A DNA stretch of 64,000 bases, taken from contig NZ_CANMUW010000003.1 of NCBI RefSeq assembly GCF_947501225.1, positions 124,001 to 188,000 on the forward strand, read 5' to 3'. Shown here piece by piece: positions 34,901-44,100 of the stretch. Both the position numbers and the translations under genes were made by a program. The DNA is from an uncultured Shewanella sp. GTDB lineage: Bacteria; Pseudomonadota; Gammaproteobacteria; Enterobacterales; Shewanellaceae. The notes beneath the pieces were generated by a model. The model was not told the DNA's origin. It saw only the letters and a program-made list of their open reading frames with translations, and made no database searches. Position 1 is the stretch's first letter; every line of letters starts with the position of its first letter.

Positions 34901-36189
34901 ATTTCAGTAATAACAAGGCGTTGCAAAACTTTACTTATTCAGAACTACCGATTCACTCTGTGATAGAGCAACCCGCCGGGGGGGCGGCGGGTAAACTGGG
35001 CGTCGATAAGGTTAACTTCTCCCTGGGTAAAAATGACACTGTAAAACTAGAAGAAAATCAGACATGGAGTGAAGTCGGTACCATGAAGGTGGGACTCAGC
35101 GGTAACTTGACCTACCAGGGGGTGACTATTGCAGCGGATAACTCCAGCAGCGAAATCTTTGGCCGCTTTACCCCCGCTTATTTAGGTATTACGGGTAATA
35201 AGCCGACCATCAGCCATAGCTGTGGCAGTTTTACCTATATGGATCAGCCCTTCGGTTTCGTTGGTGGAGCTCAGCCATGGATTCAGGTAAAGGGCTATGC
35301 AAAGGATGGCGTGGACAGTGAGGGCAAGCCAGCTATACACGAAACCGTGAACTACCAGAAAGATGTATGGTGGCGGTATATGCATAAGAAGCTAGACGAT
35401 CGTAACCAGTGGAGTCAGCGGGTCTATACATCAACTGCCGGCAGTATTATTGATAGCGGCGGGACTAAGAAGTCTGGTGTGGTTAAGTATTATAGCTCGC
35501 CAACTAACAGGGCCGTGTTGGAGGGGGCGCAGGTGCAATATGCCAGAGCGGTGACCCCGGTTGCGCCATTTAACGCCGACTTTAACTTAGTGCTGCACAA
35601 AGATGATGTGACCGATGAAGATGGTATCTGCTTTAAGAGCGGATCTTCCGGCGAGTGCTTAAGCTTTACCTTCGAAGATATCAATAGAGATGAAGACAGT
35701 CAGCCGTTTCAGTTAAGGTACGGCCGACTACAGTTGGATAACGGTTATAGTCCGCAGTCAGAAACTTTGCGTCTGCCGCTGCGGACCGAATATGTCAGTG
35801 CGGTAACTGCCGATGGCCCTAGCTGGGTAACCAACGGTGCTGATAGCTGTTCTGTGTATAATACGGTTACCTCGACGGATAGCACAGAGGCAGTGACAAC
35901 TGGGATGAATATGGCTTCGCCAGCAGGTTTCCCGCCGATTACGGCCCATAGTGATTCAAAACTCATATTGCAAAGCGGAACTATCTTGCTGGGTGTTAAG
36001 CAGATCTACTTCACCGCTCCTGACGCACCCGGTGAAGTTAGACTCAAGCAACATGTCGAGCCTTGGCTCAAATGGTATTGGAACTTCGATGGCGACAAAG
36101 CTAACGCTCTCTACGATCCCAGAGCCTCGGCCTTCTTCGGCACCTATCGTGGCCATGACAAGGTGATCTACTGGCATGAAGTTAATTAG
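31963..36189 (+). CDS. MshQ-like surface protein with PA14-like domain (DUF6701), copy 2
   Basis: A 1408-residue exported protein. The signal peptide ends V-A-Y-A (about residue 38), then comes a beta-repeat region (about 60-210), with G-K-T-E-D-L-I-I-Y-V-R-G-N-L and G-N-A-R-I-D-G-A-L. A PA14-like domain follows (about 220-390), with G-I-D-G-D-D-A-I-E-L-L-I-D-D, H-K-I-E-V-R-F-H-E and Y-H-L-Y-W. A further beta region (about 390-680) has F-E-Y-G-R-V and paired F-D-N-S-Y-A-S-P-P-V blocks. From T-N-H-Y-R-I-E-F (about 687) it matches copy 1 to the end, including the DUF6701 C-terminus F-F-G-T-Y-R-G-H-D-K-V-I. It is thus a duplicated and extended MshQ; PA14 suggests carbohydrate binding. No obvious ribosome-binding site precedes the ATG. 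Confidence 0.8.
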   Translation: MPNFYLKEPSLISCSKRICIAIFLCFFWCSGVAYAVPQCKDIFTDPPTGDHYPYGLTPPDDIGPDLGNLICKKRRGRPTCLPEFYNFYSGDYNFSYGEFKGGSYVSTHGTTTRLYFDNLTMSNAYLNWGGKTEDLIIYVRGNLSVAGQNYINGIVYVAGSVSLTGNARIDGALASGGSLSINGNGYVDFDEAAVDNADFGGMCSNKPLPVVPAQCPAEQANVPGITYRTYDATSWKPGVETSPANHEEFNSLIATVKNTQEQLGESIVARVEGDGASINPHSTQGDYYTGIFEGYIDVPESGRYTFGIDGDDAIELLIDDQVVAGFYGRHPQCGWPCESGKISLERGTHKIEVRFHEATGGEGYHLYWQKPSSSSLSKVPESAFLTCPFPQFEYGRVALSDTGSTSIIFDNSYASPPVIMVMPTIDGSDANSDGPSTLRVSSVSGSGASIVFDKPQGNKTAPKAMPEFDYLVMEPGYLFLERGKALQAGKVSTRKYQGKRFPASGRGYEGVTFEHSFGAKPAMLGQMLSKVNNPFITTVIDDVDESGSGFNIAIEGSEQKGSIYSDETLGYVAGLGSGVMTIDGEQKKYEFGYAKNSNITGNPSQQCKYTNGLQNSYPSLPYTIANKNSREGGDGGWLRRCRFDKFNNTLSFAVDEDQQFDDERTHMAEDVGYFAFEAPPEPATTNHYRIEFTSGAHSCVAKDVLIRACADKNCTTETSVLSSVDLTKDGSKYKTVSFTGHTVPPAKLWHVDGGTVAIGLGATAPEGAVRCFIDGKEKTDLSECKLTFADTGLYFDVPDTQSCKTTAEFEIYAGSKDAVTQECKPLFAGESRSIDFSMAYDTPNNDDVNNRESLTLKSLNAKPSSVVIEGGESKVLSVTFDADGKGRLSATYREAGKIKLEANLTYNFTPPGAETQELVLTHSDTFVATPAGFHFSNPEKSQRCNSGDPHDNKCQVLAAAGDSFSMQVKAVCWDSDGDKDFSNNKALQNFTYSELPIHSVIEQPAGGAAGKLGVDKVNFSLGKNDTVKLEENQTWSEVGTMKVGLSGNLTYQGVTIAADNSSSEIFGRFTPAYLGITGNKPTISHSCGSFTYMDQPFGFVGGAQPWIQVKGYAKDGVDSEGKPAIHETVNYQKDVWWRYMHKKLDDRNQWSQRVYTSTAGSIIDSGGTKKSGVVKYYSSPTNRAVLEGAQVQYARAVTPVAPFNADFNLVLHKDDVTDEDGICFKSGSSGECLSFTFEDINRDEDSQPFQLRYGRLQLDNGYSPQSETLRLPLRTEYVSAVTADGPSWVTNGADSCSVYNTVTSTDSTEAVTTGMNMASPAGFPPITAHSDSKLILQSGTILLGVKQIYFTAPDAPGEVRLKQHVEPWLKWYWNFDGDKANALYDPRASAFFGTYRGHDKVIYWHEVN

Positions 36190-36193
36190 TTCC

Positions 36194-36235
36194 TAGATCC
36201 TAGATCCTAGATCTTAGAACTTAGAACCTAGGTTC
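36194..36235. repeat. 7-bp tandem array, unit TAGATCC, six variant copies
   Basis: Successive heptads tagatcc, tagatcc, tagatct, tagaact, tagaacc, taggttc run from five bases after the second mshQ-like stop. The gradual change along the array suggests decay or stepwise copying. It lies in the 236-bp gap before mreB. Confidence 0.85.
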
Positions 36236-36341
36236 TGGGATCACATATCTGCTTTTGGGGCGCGATTTCGTCAAACAGAGTGATTAAATCTCCCCTTTGG
36301 CATGATAATTAAAAAAAAACCGCTTCATTAGCAAATGTTAA

Positions 36342-37475
<1,134 letters not shown>

Positions 37476-37485
37476 CTTTAGTATG

Positions 37486-37517
37486 AACAAGGCGGTGTTT
37501 AACCGCCTTGTTTTTTT
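37486..37517 (+). terminator. intrinsic terminator between mreB and mreC
   Basis: Stem aacaaggcggt (37486-37496) pairs with accgccttgtt (37502-37512), 5-base loop, followed by a T-run to 37517. Partial read-through into mreC is likely, as described for other mre operons. Confidence 0.9.
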
Positions 37518-37613
37518 CTGCTCCTCACTTTCGTTGCAGGTTGTAAATACCTGATATTATTTTATGACCCCTTGGAATGCTGAATAGTATTTCGAACCAT
37601 TTTATAGTTTTTT

Positions 37614-38525
37614 ATGAAGCCTATTTTTGCACGTGGTATCTCTAACCAATTCAGGCTGACACTGGCAATTATCTTGTCGGTGATCCTTATCGTGGCTAAC
37701 AACCGACTCGATCCCGTACGTAAATCCGTCTCTTCTGTTCTGAGTCCTCTTCAATATGTGGCTAATGTTCCCGGTGCACTATTAGATTGGTCGGCTGAGA
37801 GTCTCGCGACCCGAAATATGCTGGCTAAGCAGAATAAGGAGCTGCTGAGGCAGCAGCTTCTTATGAGCGAGCGGCTACAGCGCTTCGAGCATCTCAGGCA
37901 GGAAAATGATCGCTTACGCGCACTGCTGGGATCTCCCGTTCATATGGACTCGAAGAAGGTGGTCGCCGAAGTGATGGAGGTGGCCAGTGATCCCTACCAT
38001 CAATACGTGGTACTCAATCACGGCGCCATGAGTGGCGTGTATGTCGGTCAGCCGGTAGTCGATGCACAGGGCGTGGTAGGTCAGGTGGTACAGGTCAGCG
38101 AGTTAACCAGTAGGGTGCTGCTGATCTCCGATGCAACTCATGGGATTCCGGTGAGAGTCACCCGCAACGATGTGCGTCTGGTTGCCAAAGGGACGGGAGT
38201 CCTGGATGAACTCGAACTCAGTTATGTCTCTAAGAGTACCGATATCAGGGTCGGCGATCTCCTGGTCTCCTCCGGGCTTGGAAATCGCTTTCCCGAAGGT
38301 TACCCTGTTGCCCGTGTGATGAATGTGGTCAAAGATGACGGACAGAGCTATGCCAATGTGGTGGCTCAGCCGTTAGCCGCGCTCGACAGAATCCGTTATC
38401 TGTTGTTGATCTGGCCCGACGGATCGCTTCCCGATGAGCAGGATGAAAGTTTGAGTAAAGATGAGCTTTTGAACATTGAAAATGCCTCAGCATCAACAAA
38501 ATCAACTTCTGAGGTGAGCCAATGA
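37614..38525 (+). CDS. mreC: rod-shape-determining protein MreC
   Basis: A 303-residue bitopic protein: short cytoplasmic start, one membrane span (about 15-33), a coiled coil (about 65-105, L-L-R-Q-Q-L-L-M-S-E-R-L-Q-R-F-E) and a periplasmic beta-barrel core with V-V-L-N-H-G-A, G-V-Y-V-G-Q-P-V-V-D and the G-D-L-L-V-S-S-G-L-G-N-R-F-P-E-G-Y-P signature. It bridges MreB to periplasmic cell-wall enzymes. The stop overlaps mreD by four bases. Confidence 0.97.
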   Translation: MKPIFARGISNQFRLTLAIILSVILIVANNRLDPVRKSVSSVLSPLQYVANVPGALLDWSAESLATRNMLAKQNKELLRQQLLMSERLQRFEHLRQENDRLRALLGSPVHMDSKKVVAEVMEVASDPYHQYVVLNHGAMSGVYVGQPVVDAQGVVGQVVQVSELTSRVLLISDATHGIPVRVTRNDVRLVAKGTGVLDELELSYVSKSTDIRVGDLLVSSGLGNRFPEGYPVARVMNVVKDDGQSYANVVAQPLAALDRIRYLLLIWPDGSLPDEQDESLSKDELLNIENASASTKSTSEVSQ

Positions 38526-39010
38526 GTATGCATGTTGCTAACGGCCGCTGGGTAGTATGGCTGAGTTTTCTTGTTGCCATGCTATTTCAGATCATGCCAT
38601 TGCCGGATCTGTTTGAGCCGTGGCGACCCGATTGGTTGCTGCTGGTCATCATCTATTGGGCCATGGCTCTGCCGCACAGATATAATATTTTGTCAGCATG
38701 GCTCTTAGGCGTGCTGCTCGACATCATGTTGGGAGCACATCTGGGGATTCGGGCTTTATCGATCTCTCTGGTGGTTTATGTTGTCGTGCTCCATTTTCAG
38801 CGCCTTAGGAACTTCCCTATGTGGCAGCAGGCGCTGATGATCTCCAGTCTGATCTGTTTACATCACCTGGTCGTTTTCTGGGTTCAGTTTGTTGTAGAAA
38901 CGGCCACATTCGATGTGCGTCTGTTTTTGCCTGCTATCTCAAGCCTCATTATCTGGCCTTGGGTATTTTGGATCTTACGTCGTGTCAGGCGTCAATATAA
39001 GGTGAGATAA
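38522..39010 (+). CDS. mreD: rod-shape-determining protein MreD
   Basis: A 162-residue integral membrane protein with five or so hydrophobic helices and the family pattern [11 protein letters not shown] near residue 35 and [13 protein letters not shown] near residue 62. It is the third subunit of the elongasome scaffold. ATG at 38522 lies within the mreC stop; maf begins two bases after its stop. Confidence 0.95.
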   Translation: MSMHVANGRWVVWLSFLVAMLFQIMPLPDLFEPWRPDWLLLVIIYWAMALPHRYNILSAWLLGVLLDIMLGAHLGIRALSISLVVYVVVLHFQRLRNFPMWQQALMISSLICLHHLVVFWVQFVVETATFDVRLFLPAISSLIIWPWVFWILRRVRRQYKVR

Positions 39011-39012
39011 AT

Positions 39013-39609
39013 ATGAGTGTTTCAGCCAAATTGGTACTAGCTTCAGGCTCTCCGCGTCGTAAAGAGATACTGGCGCAACTCGGTTTTTCCGTTCCCGGAT
39101 TCAGCTTCGATACCCTGTCTGCGGATATCGATGAAACGCACCAGTCTGGGGAATCGCCGCATCTGTTTGTCTCTCGCCTTGCGGTAGAGAAAGCCGAGGC
39201 CGGTTTAAGCCTGTGTGATAATCAGACAAGCCCGGTGGTATTAGGTTCTGATACTATAGTGGTATTGGATGAGCAGATATTGGGTAAGCCTGTAGATGAG
39301 GCCGATGCTCTGAGAATGTTAACAGAGTTGTCGGGACAGTCTCATAGTGTGATGACGGCGGTGGCCTTAACCGACGGTAAAACAACACTAACCCGTCTGG
39401 TTGAGACTAAAGTTAAGTTTTGTGAGATCGACGAACAGGATATCTTGGCCTATATCGCCACCGGCGAACCTATGGATAAGGCCGGAGCATATGGAATCCA
39501 GGCTCTGGGAGGCAGCTTTGTCGAACGTATCGAGGGCAGCTACTCGGCCGTTGTAGGCTTGCCGATGGTTGAGACCCGTGAGCTGCTCAAAGAGATGAAA
39601 ATTTTATAA
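39013..39609 (+). CDS. Maf/YhdE nucleoside triphosphate pyrophosphatase
   Basis: A 198-residue cytoplasmic enzyme of the Maf family, which hydrolyses dTTP, UTP and modified pyrimidine triphosphates to monophosphates. Motifs are [12 protein letters not shown] at the N-terminus, S-D-T-I-V-V-L-D with the metal-site Asp near residue 77, and D-K-A-G-A-Y-G-I-Q in the C-terminal half. The pairing next to mreD and rng matches E. coli yhdE. It has been linked to division control, but nucleotide-pool cleaning is the supported activity. Confidence 0.93.
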   Translation: MSVSAKLVLASGSPRRKEILAQLGFSVPGFSFDTLSADIDETHQSGESPHLFVSRLAVEKAEAGLSLCDNQTSPVVLGSDTIVVLDEQILGKPVDEADALRMLTELSGQSHSVMTAVALTDGKTTLTRLVETKVKFCEIDEQDILAYIATGEPMDKAGAYGIQALGGSFVERIEGSYSAVVGLPMVETRELLKEMKIL

Positions 39610-39615
39610 AGTTTT

Positions 39616-39643
39616 CCGGGCCCCGGAACCCGGAAACTGGAAA
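39616..39643. repeat. 7-bp tandem array, unit CCGGAAC/A, four copies
   Basis: Heptads ccgggcc, ccggaac, ccggaaa, ctggaaa occupy most of the 44-bp gap between maf and rng. Period is exactly 7, as in the other arrays of this window, but the unit sequence differs. Confidence 0.65.
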
Positions 39644-39653
39644 TCTACTAAAA

Positions 39654-41168
39654 GTGAGTATAAATATGAGCCGCGTCGTCAGAAACAGAGTACAGCGAAA
39701 GATTGGTTCTGAGCTATTGATCAATGTAACGCCGACCGAAGCTCGCGTCGCCTTGGTAGAGCATGGTGTTTTGCAGGAAGTCCATATAGAAAGACGGATG
39801 AAACGGGGCTTAGTCGGTAATATCTATAAGGGGAAGGTGAGCAGAGTACTGCCCGGTATGCAGGCAGCATTTGTCGATATCGGTCTGGATAAGGCGGCAT
39901 TTCTGCACGCCTCTGACATAGTACCCCATACCGAATGTGTCGCGGATGTTGAAAAAGGTAACTTTGTCGTTCGTGACATCAATGAGTTAGTTCGTCAGGG
40001 ACAAGATATCATGGTGCAGGTGGTCAAAGATCCTCTGGGTACAAAAGGGGCACGCTTGACGACCGATATCACTCTTCCCTCTCGCTACCTGGTCTTTATG
40101 CCGGGTTCCAGCCATGTTGGTGTGTCTCAGCGCATCGAGTCTGAAGAGGTGCGTTCACGTCTTAAGAAGTTAACCGAGCCTTTCGTCGATGAGGATGGTG
40201 GCTTTATTATCCGTACCGCCGCAGAGAGCGCCGGCGAGCAGGAGTTGGTTCAGGATGCCGCATTCCTGCGTCGTGTCTGGGGAAAGGTGAGTGAGCGCCG
40301 TAAGCGCAGGGGTGTCTCCCTGCTATATCAGGATCTGGCGCTACCGGTCCGTATCGTGCGTGACTTTGTCGGCACTGAACTGGATCAGATCCAGGTGGAT
40401 TCGAATCAGACATTCGAGGAGCTACAGGCCTTCTCCGAAGAGTTTATGCCTGAGATCGCCGATAAGATAGAGCACTACAACGGCCCGGTTCCCATCTTCG
40501 ATCTCTATGACGTTGAGAATGAAGTTCAACGTGCGCTGGGTCGTAAGGTGGAGCTTAAGTCCGGTGGCTACCTCATCATAGACCAAACAGAAGCGATGAC
40601 GACGGTCGATATCAACACAGGTGCATTCGTTGGTCACAGAAACCTCGAAGAGACCATCTTCAATACCAATCTGGAGGCGACACACGCCATCGCCCGCCAA
40701 CTCAGGTTGCGCAACCTGGGCGGCATCATCATCATCGACTTCATCGATATGCTGAAATCCGAACACCAGAAGCGTGTGCTTGCCAGCCTTGAGCTCGCGC
40801 TCGCTGCCGACAGGGTTAAGACCAATATCAGTGGCTTCTCCGGCCTGGGCTTAGTTGAGATGACCCGTAAAAGAACCCGTGAAAGTTTAGAGCACGTTTT
40901 ATGTGGAGAGTGTCCGGCCTGCTATGGCACCGGCAGCCTGAAAACCGTTGAAACCGTTTCTTATGAAATTTTCAGAGAGATCATCCGATTAGATCGTAGT
41001 TACGATGCCGATGAGTTCCTGGTCTACTGCTCGCCCGGTGTCTTTAACAGCCTTACGGGCGAGGAGGGGCATCTGGTTGCTGAGTTGGGTGTGTATATAG
41101 GAAAACGGGTCCGTTTTCAGAATGAACCTATGTATGCGCAAAACAAGTTCGATGTGGTAATAATGTAG
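39654..41168 (+). CDS. rng: ribonuclease G
   Basis: A 504-residue endoribonuclease of the RNase E/G family that matures the 16S rRNA 5' end and degrades some mRNAs. The start is GTG at 39654 or ATG at 39666; the N-terminus is longer by about 15 residues than E. coli RNase G before L-L-I-N-V-T-P-T-E. Present are the S1 domain (L-V-G-N-I-Y-K-G-K-V-S-R-V-L-P-G-M-Q), the 5'-sensor, catalytic D-Q-T-E-A-M-T-T-V-D-I-N and I-D-F-I-D-M, and the zinc-link C-G-E-C. It lacks the long C-terminal scaffold of RNase E. Confidence 0.96.
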   Translation: MSINMSRVVRNRVQRKIGSELLINVTPTEARVALVEHGVLQEVHIERRMKRGLVGNIYKGKVSRVLPGMQAAFVDIGLDKAAFLHASDIVPHTECVADVEKGNFVVRDINELVRQGQDIMVQVVKDPLGTKGARLTTDITLPSRYLVFMPGSSHVGVSQRIESEEVRSRLKKLTEPFVDEDGGFIIRTAAESAGEQELVQDAAFLRRVWGKVSERRKRRGVSLLYQDLALPVRIVRDFVGTELDQIQVDSNQTFEELQAFSEEFMPEIADKIEHYNGPVPIFDLYDVENEVQRALGRKVELKSGGYLIIDQTEAMTTVDINTGAFVGHRNLEETIFNTNLEATHAIARQLRLRNLGGIIIIDFIDMLKSEHQKRVLASLELALAADRVKTNISGFSGLGLVEMTRKRTRESLEHVLCGECPACYGTGSLKTVETVSYEIFREIIRLDRSYDADEFLVYCSPGVFNSLTGEEGHLVAELGVYIGKRVRFQNEPMYAQNKFDVVIM

Positions 41169-44100
41169 TGCCTCGTCAATTCTGTCCCCGCAAGTTCAGC
41201 CGTTACTGCTGGCAAACATTAGCCGTTATCTTGGTGCTGTTTGCCCTGGCGGTGAGCCTGTTTCGGGGACTTCTGCCCCAGCTCACCGAGGTGAGACAGG
41301 ATCTGGTTAACTATATCGAAGATGAGTATCAGGTCCAGGTTAGCGTAGGAGAGCTCAACGCCGAGTGGCAGGCCTTCGGTCCGGCCCTGACGGTGAAGGA
41401 GTTAGTCCTGCCGCCTCAGGAGCGTCTGCCTTTTACCCTGGTTATTCGTGGTGTCCATGTCAAACTCGACTTCTGGGAGAGCTTGATGACGACCAGTCCC
41501 CAGATTGAGAATGTCATTTTCGAGGGTGTTGAGGTCGGGCTCGATCTCGATAAGCTCAATCAGGTGGAGAGCCGGACTAACTCGGCCGAAATCGATACCG
41601 ACTGGCTCTATAGCCTGCTTTTGGAGCAGTTAGAGCACTTTTCGATATCAGAAGGCAGCTTGCAGCTACTCAGCAAGCATCATGACTTCAGCCCTATCTA
41701 TGTCAAAGATCTGCGGTGGCAAAACAGCAGTGGTAAGCATCAGGGGCAGGGAAAACTCTATCTCGATGAGAAAGCCTCCGAGGTCGAACAGTTATCACTG
41801 TCGCTGCAGGTTAACGGCAGCGGCTTCAGGCCCGATAATCTTACGGGACAGATCTACCTGGCTGCCAGTTCGCTGGATCTCGGTGAGTGGGCCTCCAGAC
41901 AAAAGAACCCATACGATAACAAGAGTAAGTTACCCCTCGAAGGTGTGGTCAACCTGCAAGCCTGGTTGAGCCTCAGCGAGCGTAGCATCGAGTCGGGCCT
42001 GATACAGTTCGAGCCGAGCTGGCTGGAATGGCAGTTGAGCGGCCAGGAGCAGCATTTTGAGATCAAGGGGGGTCAGCTGGAGTGGCTACCCACCGAAAGT
42101 GGCTGGCAGCTAAGCAGCCGAAATCTTGAATTTGAAACTAATGAGCGGCCATGGCCTGAGCTTAATTTTATTGCAGAACAAAGAGGCTCACGCCTGTCAG
42201 CGTATCTGAACAGGCTGGATACGAGTAGCCTGTTACCTCTGTTGCCACTGGTGCCGGCAGTCGATCTACATCTGCTGAAGACCTGGCAGTCGGTAGCTCC
42301 CCAAGGTTATCTGGATAATATTAAACTCTCTGTGGATGATGAACGCCAGCCTCAACTCTCTGTCGATGTTGCTCAGTTACAATGGCAAAGGTTTGACGGG
42401 ATCCCGGGGAGCTCGCCATTGGATCTGAAGGTCGCCTGGTATGATGACGCCCTCTACTTCAGTGCACCTCAGCAGGACTATACCTTAGACTTTGGCGCGG
42501 CTTTCAAGGCGCCGATAACCTTAAGCGGTGCGGCTTTCGATGCTAAGTTTAATACCGAAACTAGTGAGCTGACACTTCCTCACCTTAAGTTGGCTAATAA
42601 GGATATTGGTCTGGACGCCTCCATGAAGATGGGCTTTGCAGGTAACACTCATCTTGCGCTGCTTGCGGATGTGAAGATAAGTGATGTCGCCAATGCGGGT
42701 AACTATTTCCCGCTACAGGGAATGGATGCCGAATTGGTCGAATACCTTGAGGCTGGGCTCGTCGCGGGTAATACCCAGGATGCCAGAGTCGTTTGGCACG
42801 GCTTCTTAAACCGATATCCATACAAAGATCACTCGGGGATCTTTCAGGCGGCCTTCACCCTAAGTGATGCCGAATTTGAATTTCAGCCGGATTGGCCCCC
42901 GGTGAGATCGCTGGAGCTATCAGCCCTGTTTGAGAACGCGGCCATGTACCTCACTATCGACAATGGCGATCTTTTGGATGTCGTGGTCGATGGGGCCAGA
43001 ATAAATATTCCCGAGTTGGGCGCTCGCTCGCTTTTGGAGATCGATGCCGAACTTGCTACCAAAGGCGCTGCGGCTACCGAGGTTATTCAGGCCTCGCCAT
43101 TGGCCGATTCTGTCGGTTCGACCCTTGAGGTGGTTCAGATTCAGGGAGATGTCACCGCCTCACTGGATCTTTCAATTCCTCTCTACGATGGAGAGGAGGA
43201 GCAGATCCGTGGCCGGGTCAATTTCGATCAGACACCGGTATATATCAGTGAGCCCGGAGTTCAGCTCGATGGCGTGACCGGTCAGGTGAGTTTCGTCAAC
43301 GAGGTAGTGAAGGGCAAAGATATCAAGGCCTTGCTTTATCAGCAGCCGGTCTCATTGAGTTTCGATACCGAGCAGGTGCGTGATAACTATGGTCTGAACC
43401 TGGATCTTAATGGCGTCTGGCAACTCGACGCTCTTCCGCCCGAGCTTGATAATCCATTGATGGAGTTCTACTCCGGCGAGGTGAGCTGGGATGGTGCCAT
43501 GACGCTTATTTTCGACCAGACCGGCTACCGTATTCAGGCCCAGGTTAACAGCGATCTACTTGGCACCGAATTGATGCTTCCCGCGCCTTTCACTAAGGCT
43601 GCCGGTGAGAAGAGAAGGCTGTCGGCCGAGTTGATCGGTGATAATAAGCAGTCGTCGCTCGGGATAAAACTGGGTAAGCAGATGGAGTTTTGGGGCGGGT
43701 TCGATATCGAATCGGGTGATCAGTTACATCATTTCGATCTCCTTCTGGGCAGGCTGTTTAAGCCGGGAGATCAGCTGAAAAGAGATAATGGGCACCTGCA
43801 GCTCGATATTGCGCAAACAGAGTTCTCTCCCTGGCTACCCGTTATCACCAGCTTTATCGCATCCGGGGAGACTGGGGGCGAAACTGAAGCAGGGGCTGGT
43901 GTCGAGAGTGATTCACAGCTAGAGGGCGAGCAGGCCAGAGGCTTCTTTCCTCCTCTTGTCAGTATCGATGCGCAGATCGCCGATCTGAATCTTATGGGCC
44001 AACAGCTGTCTGAATTGACCATTGCTGCAAAACCTAATGAGCAGGCATGGCGGTTTGAGGCTATGTCGAACGAGTTTGATGGCAGGATTGACTTTTATCC

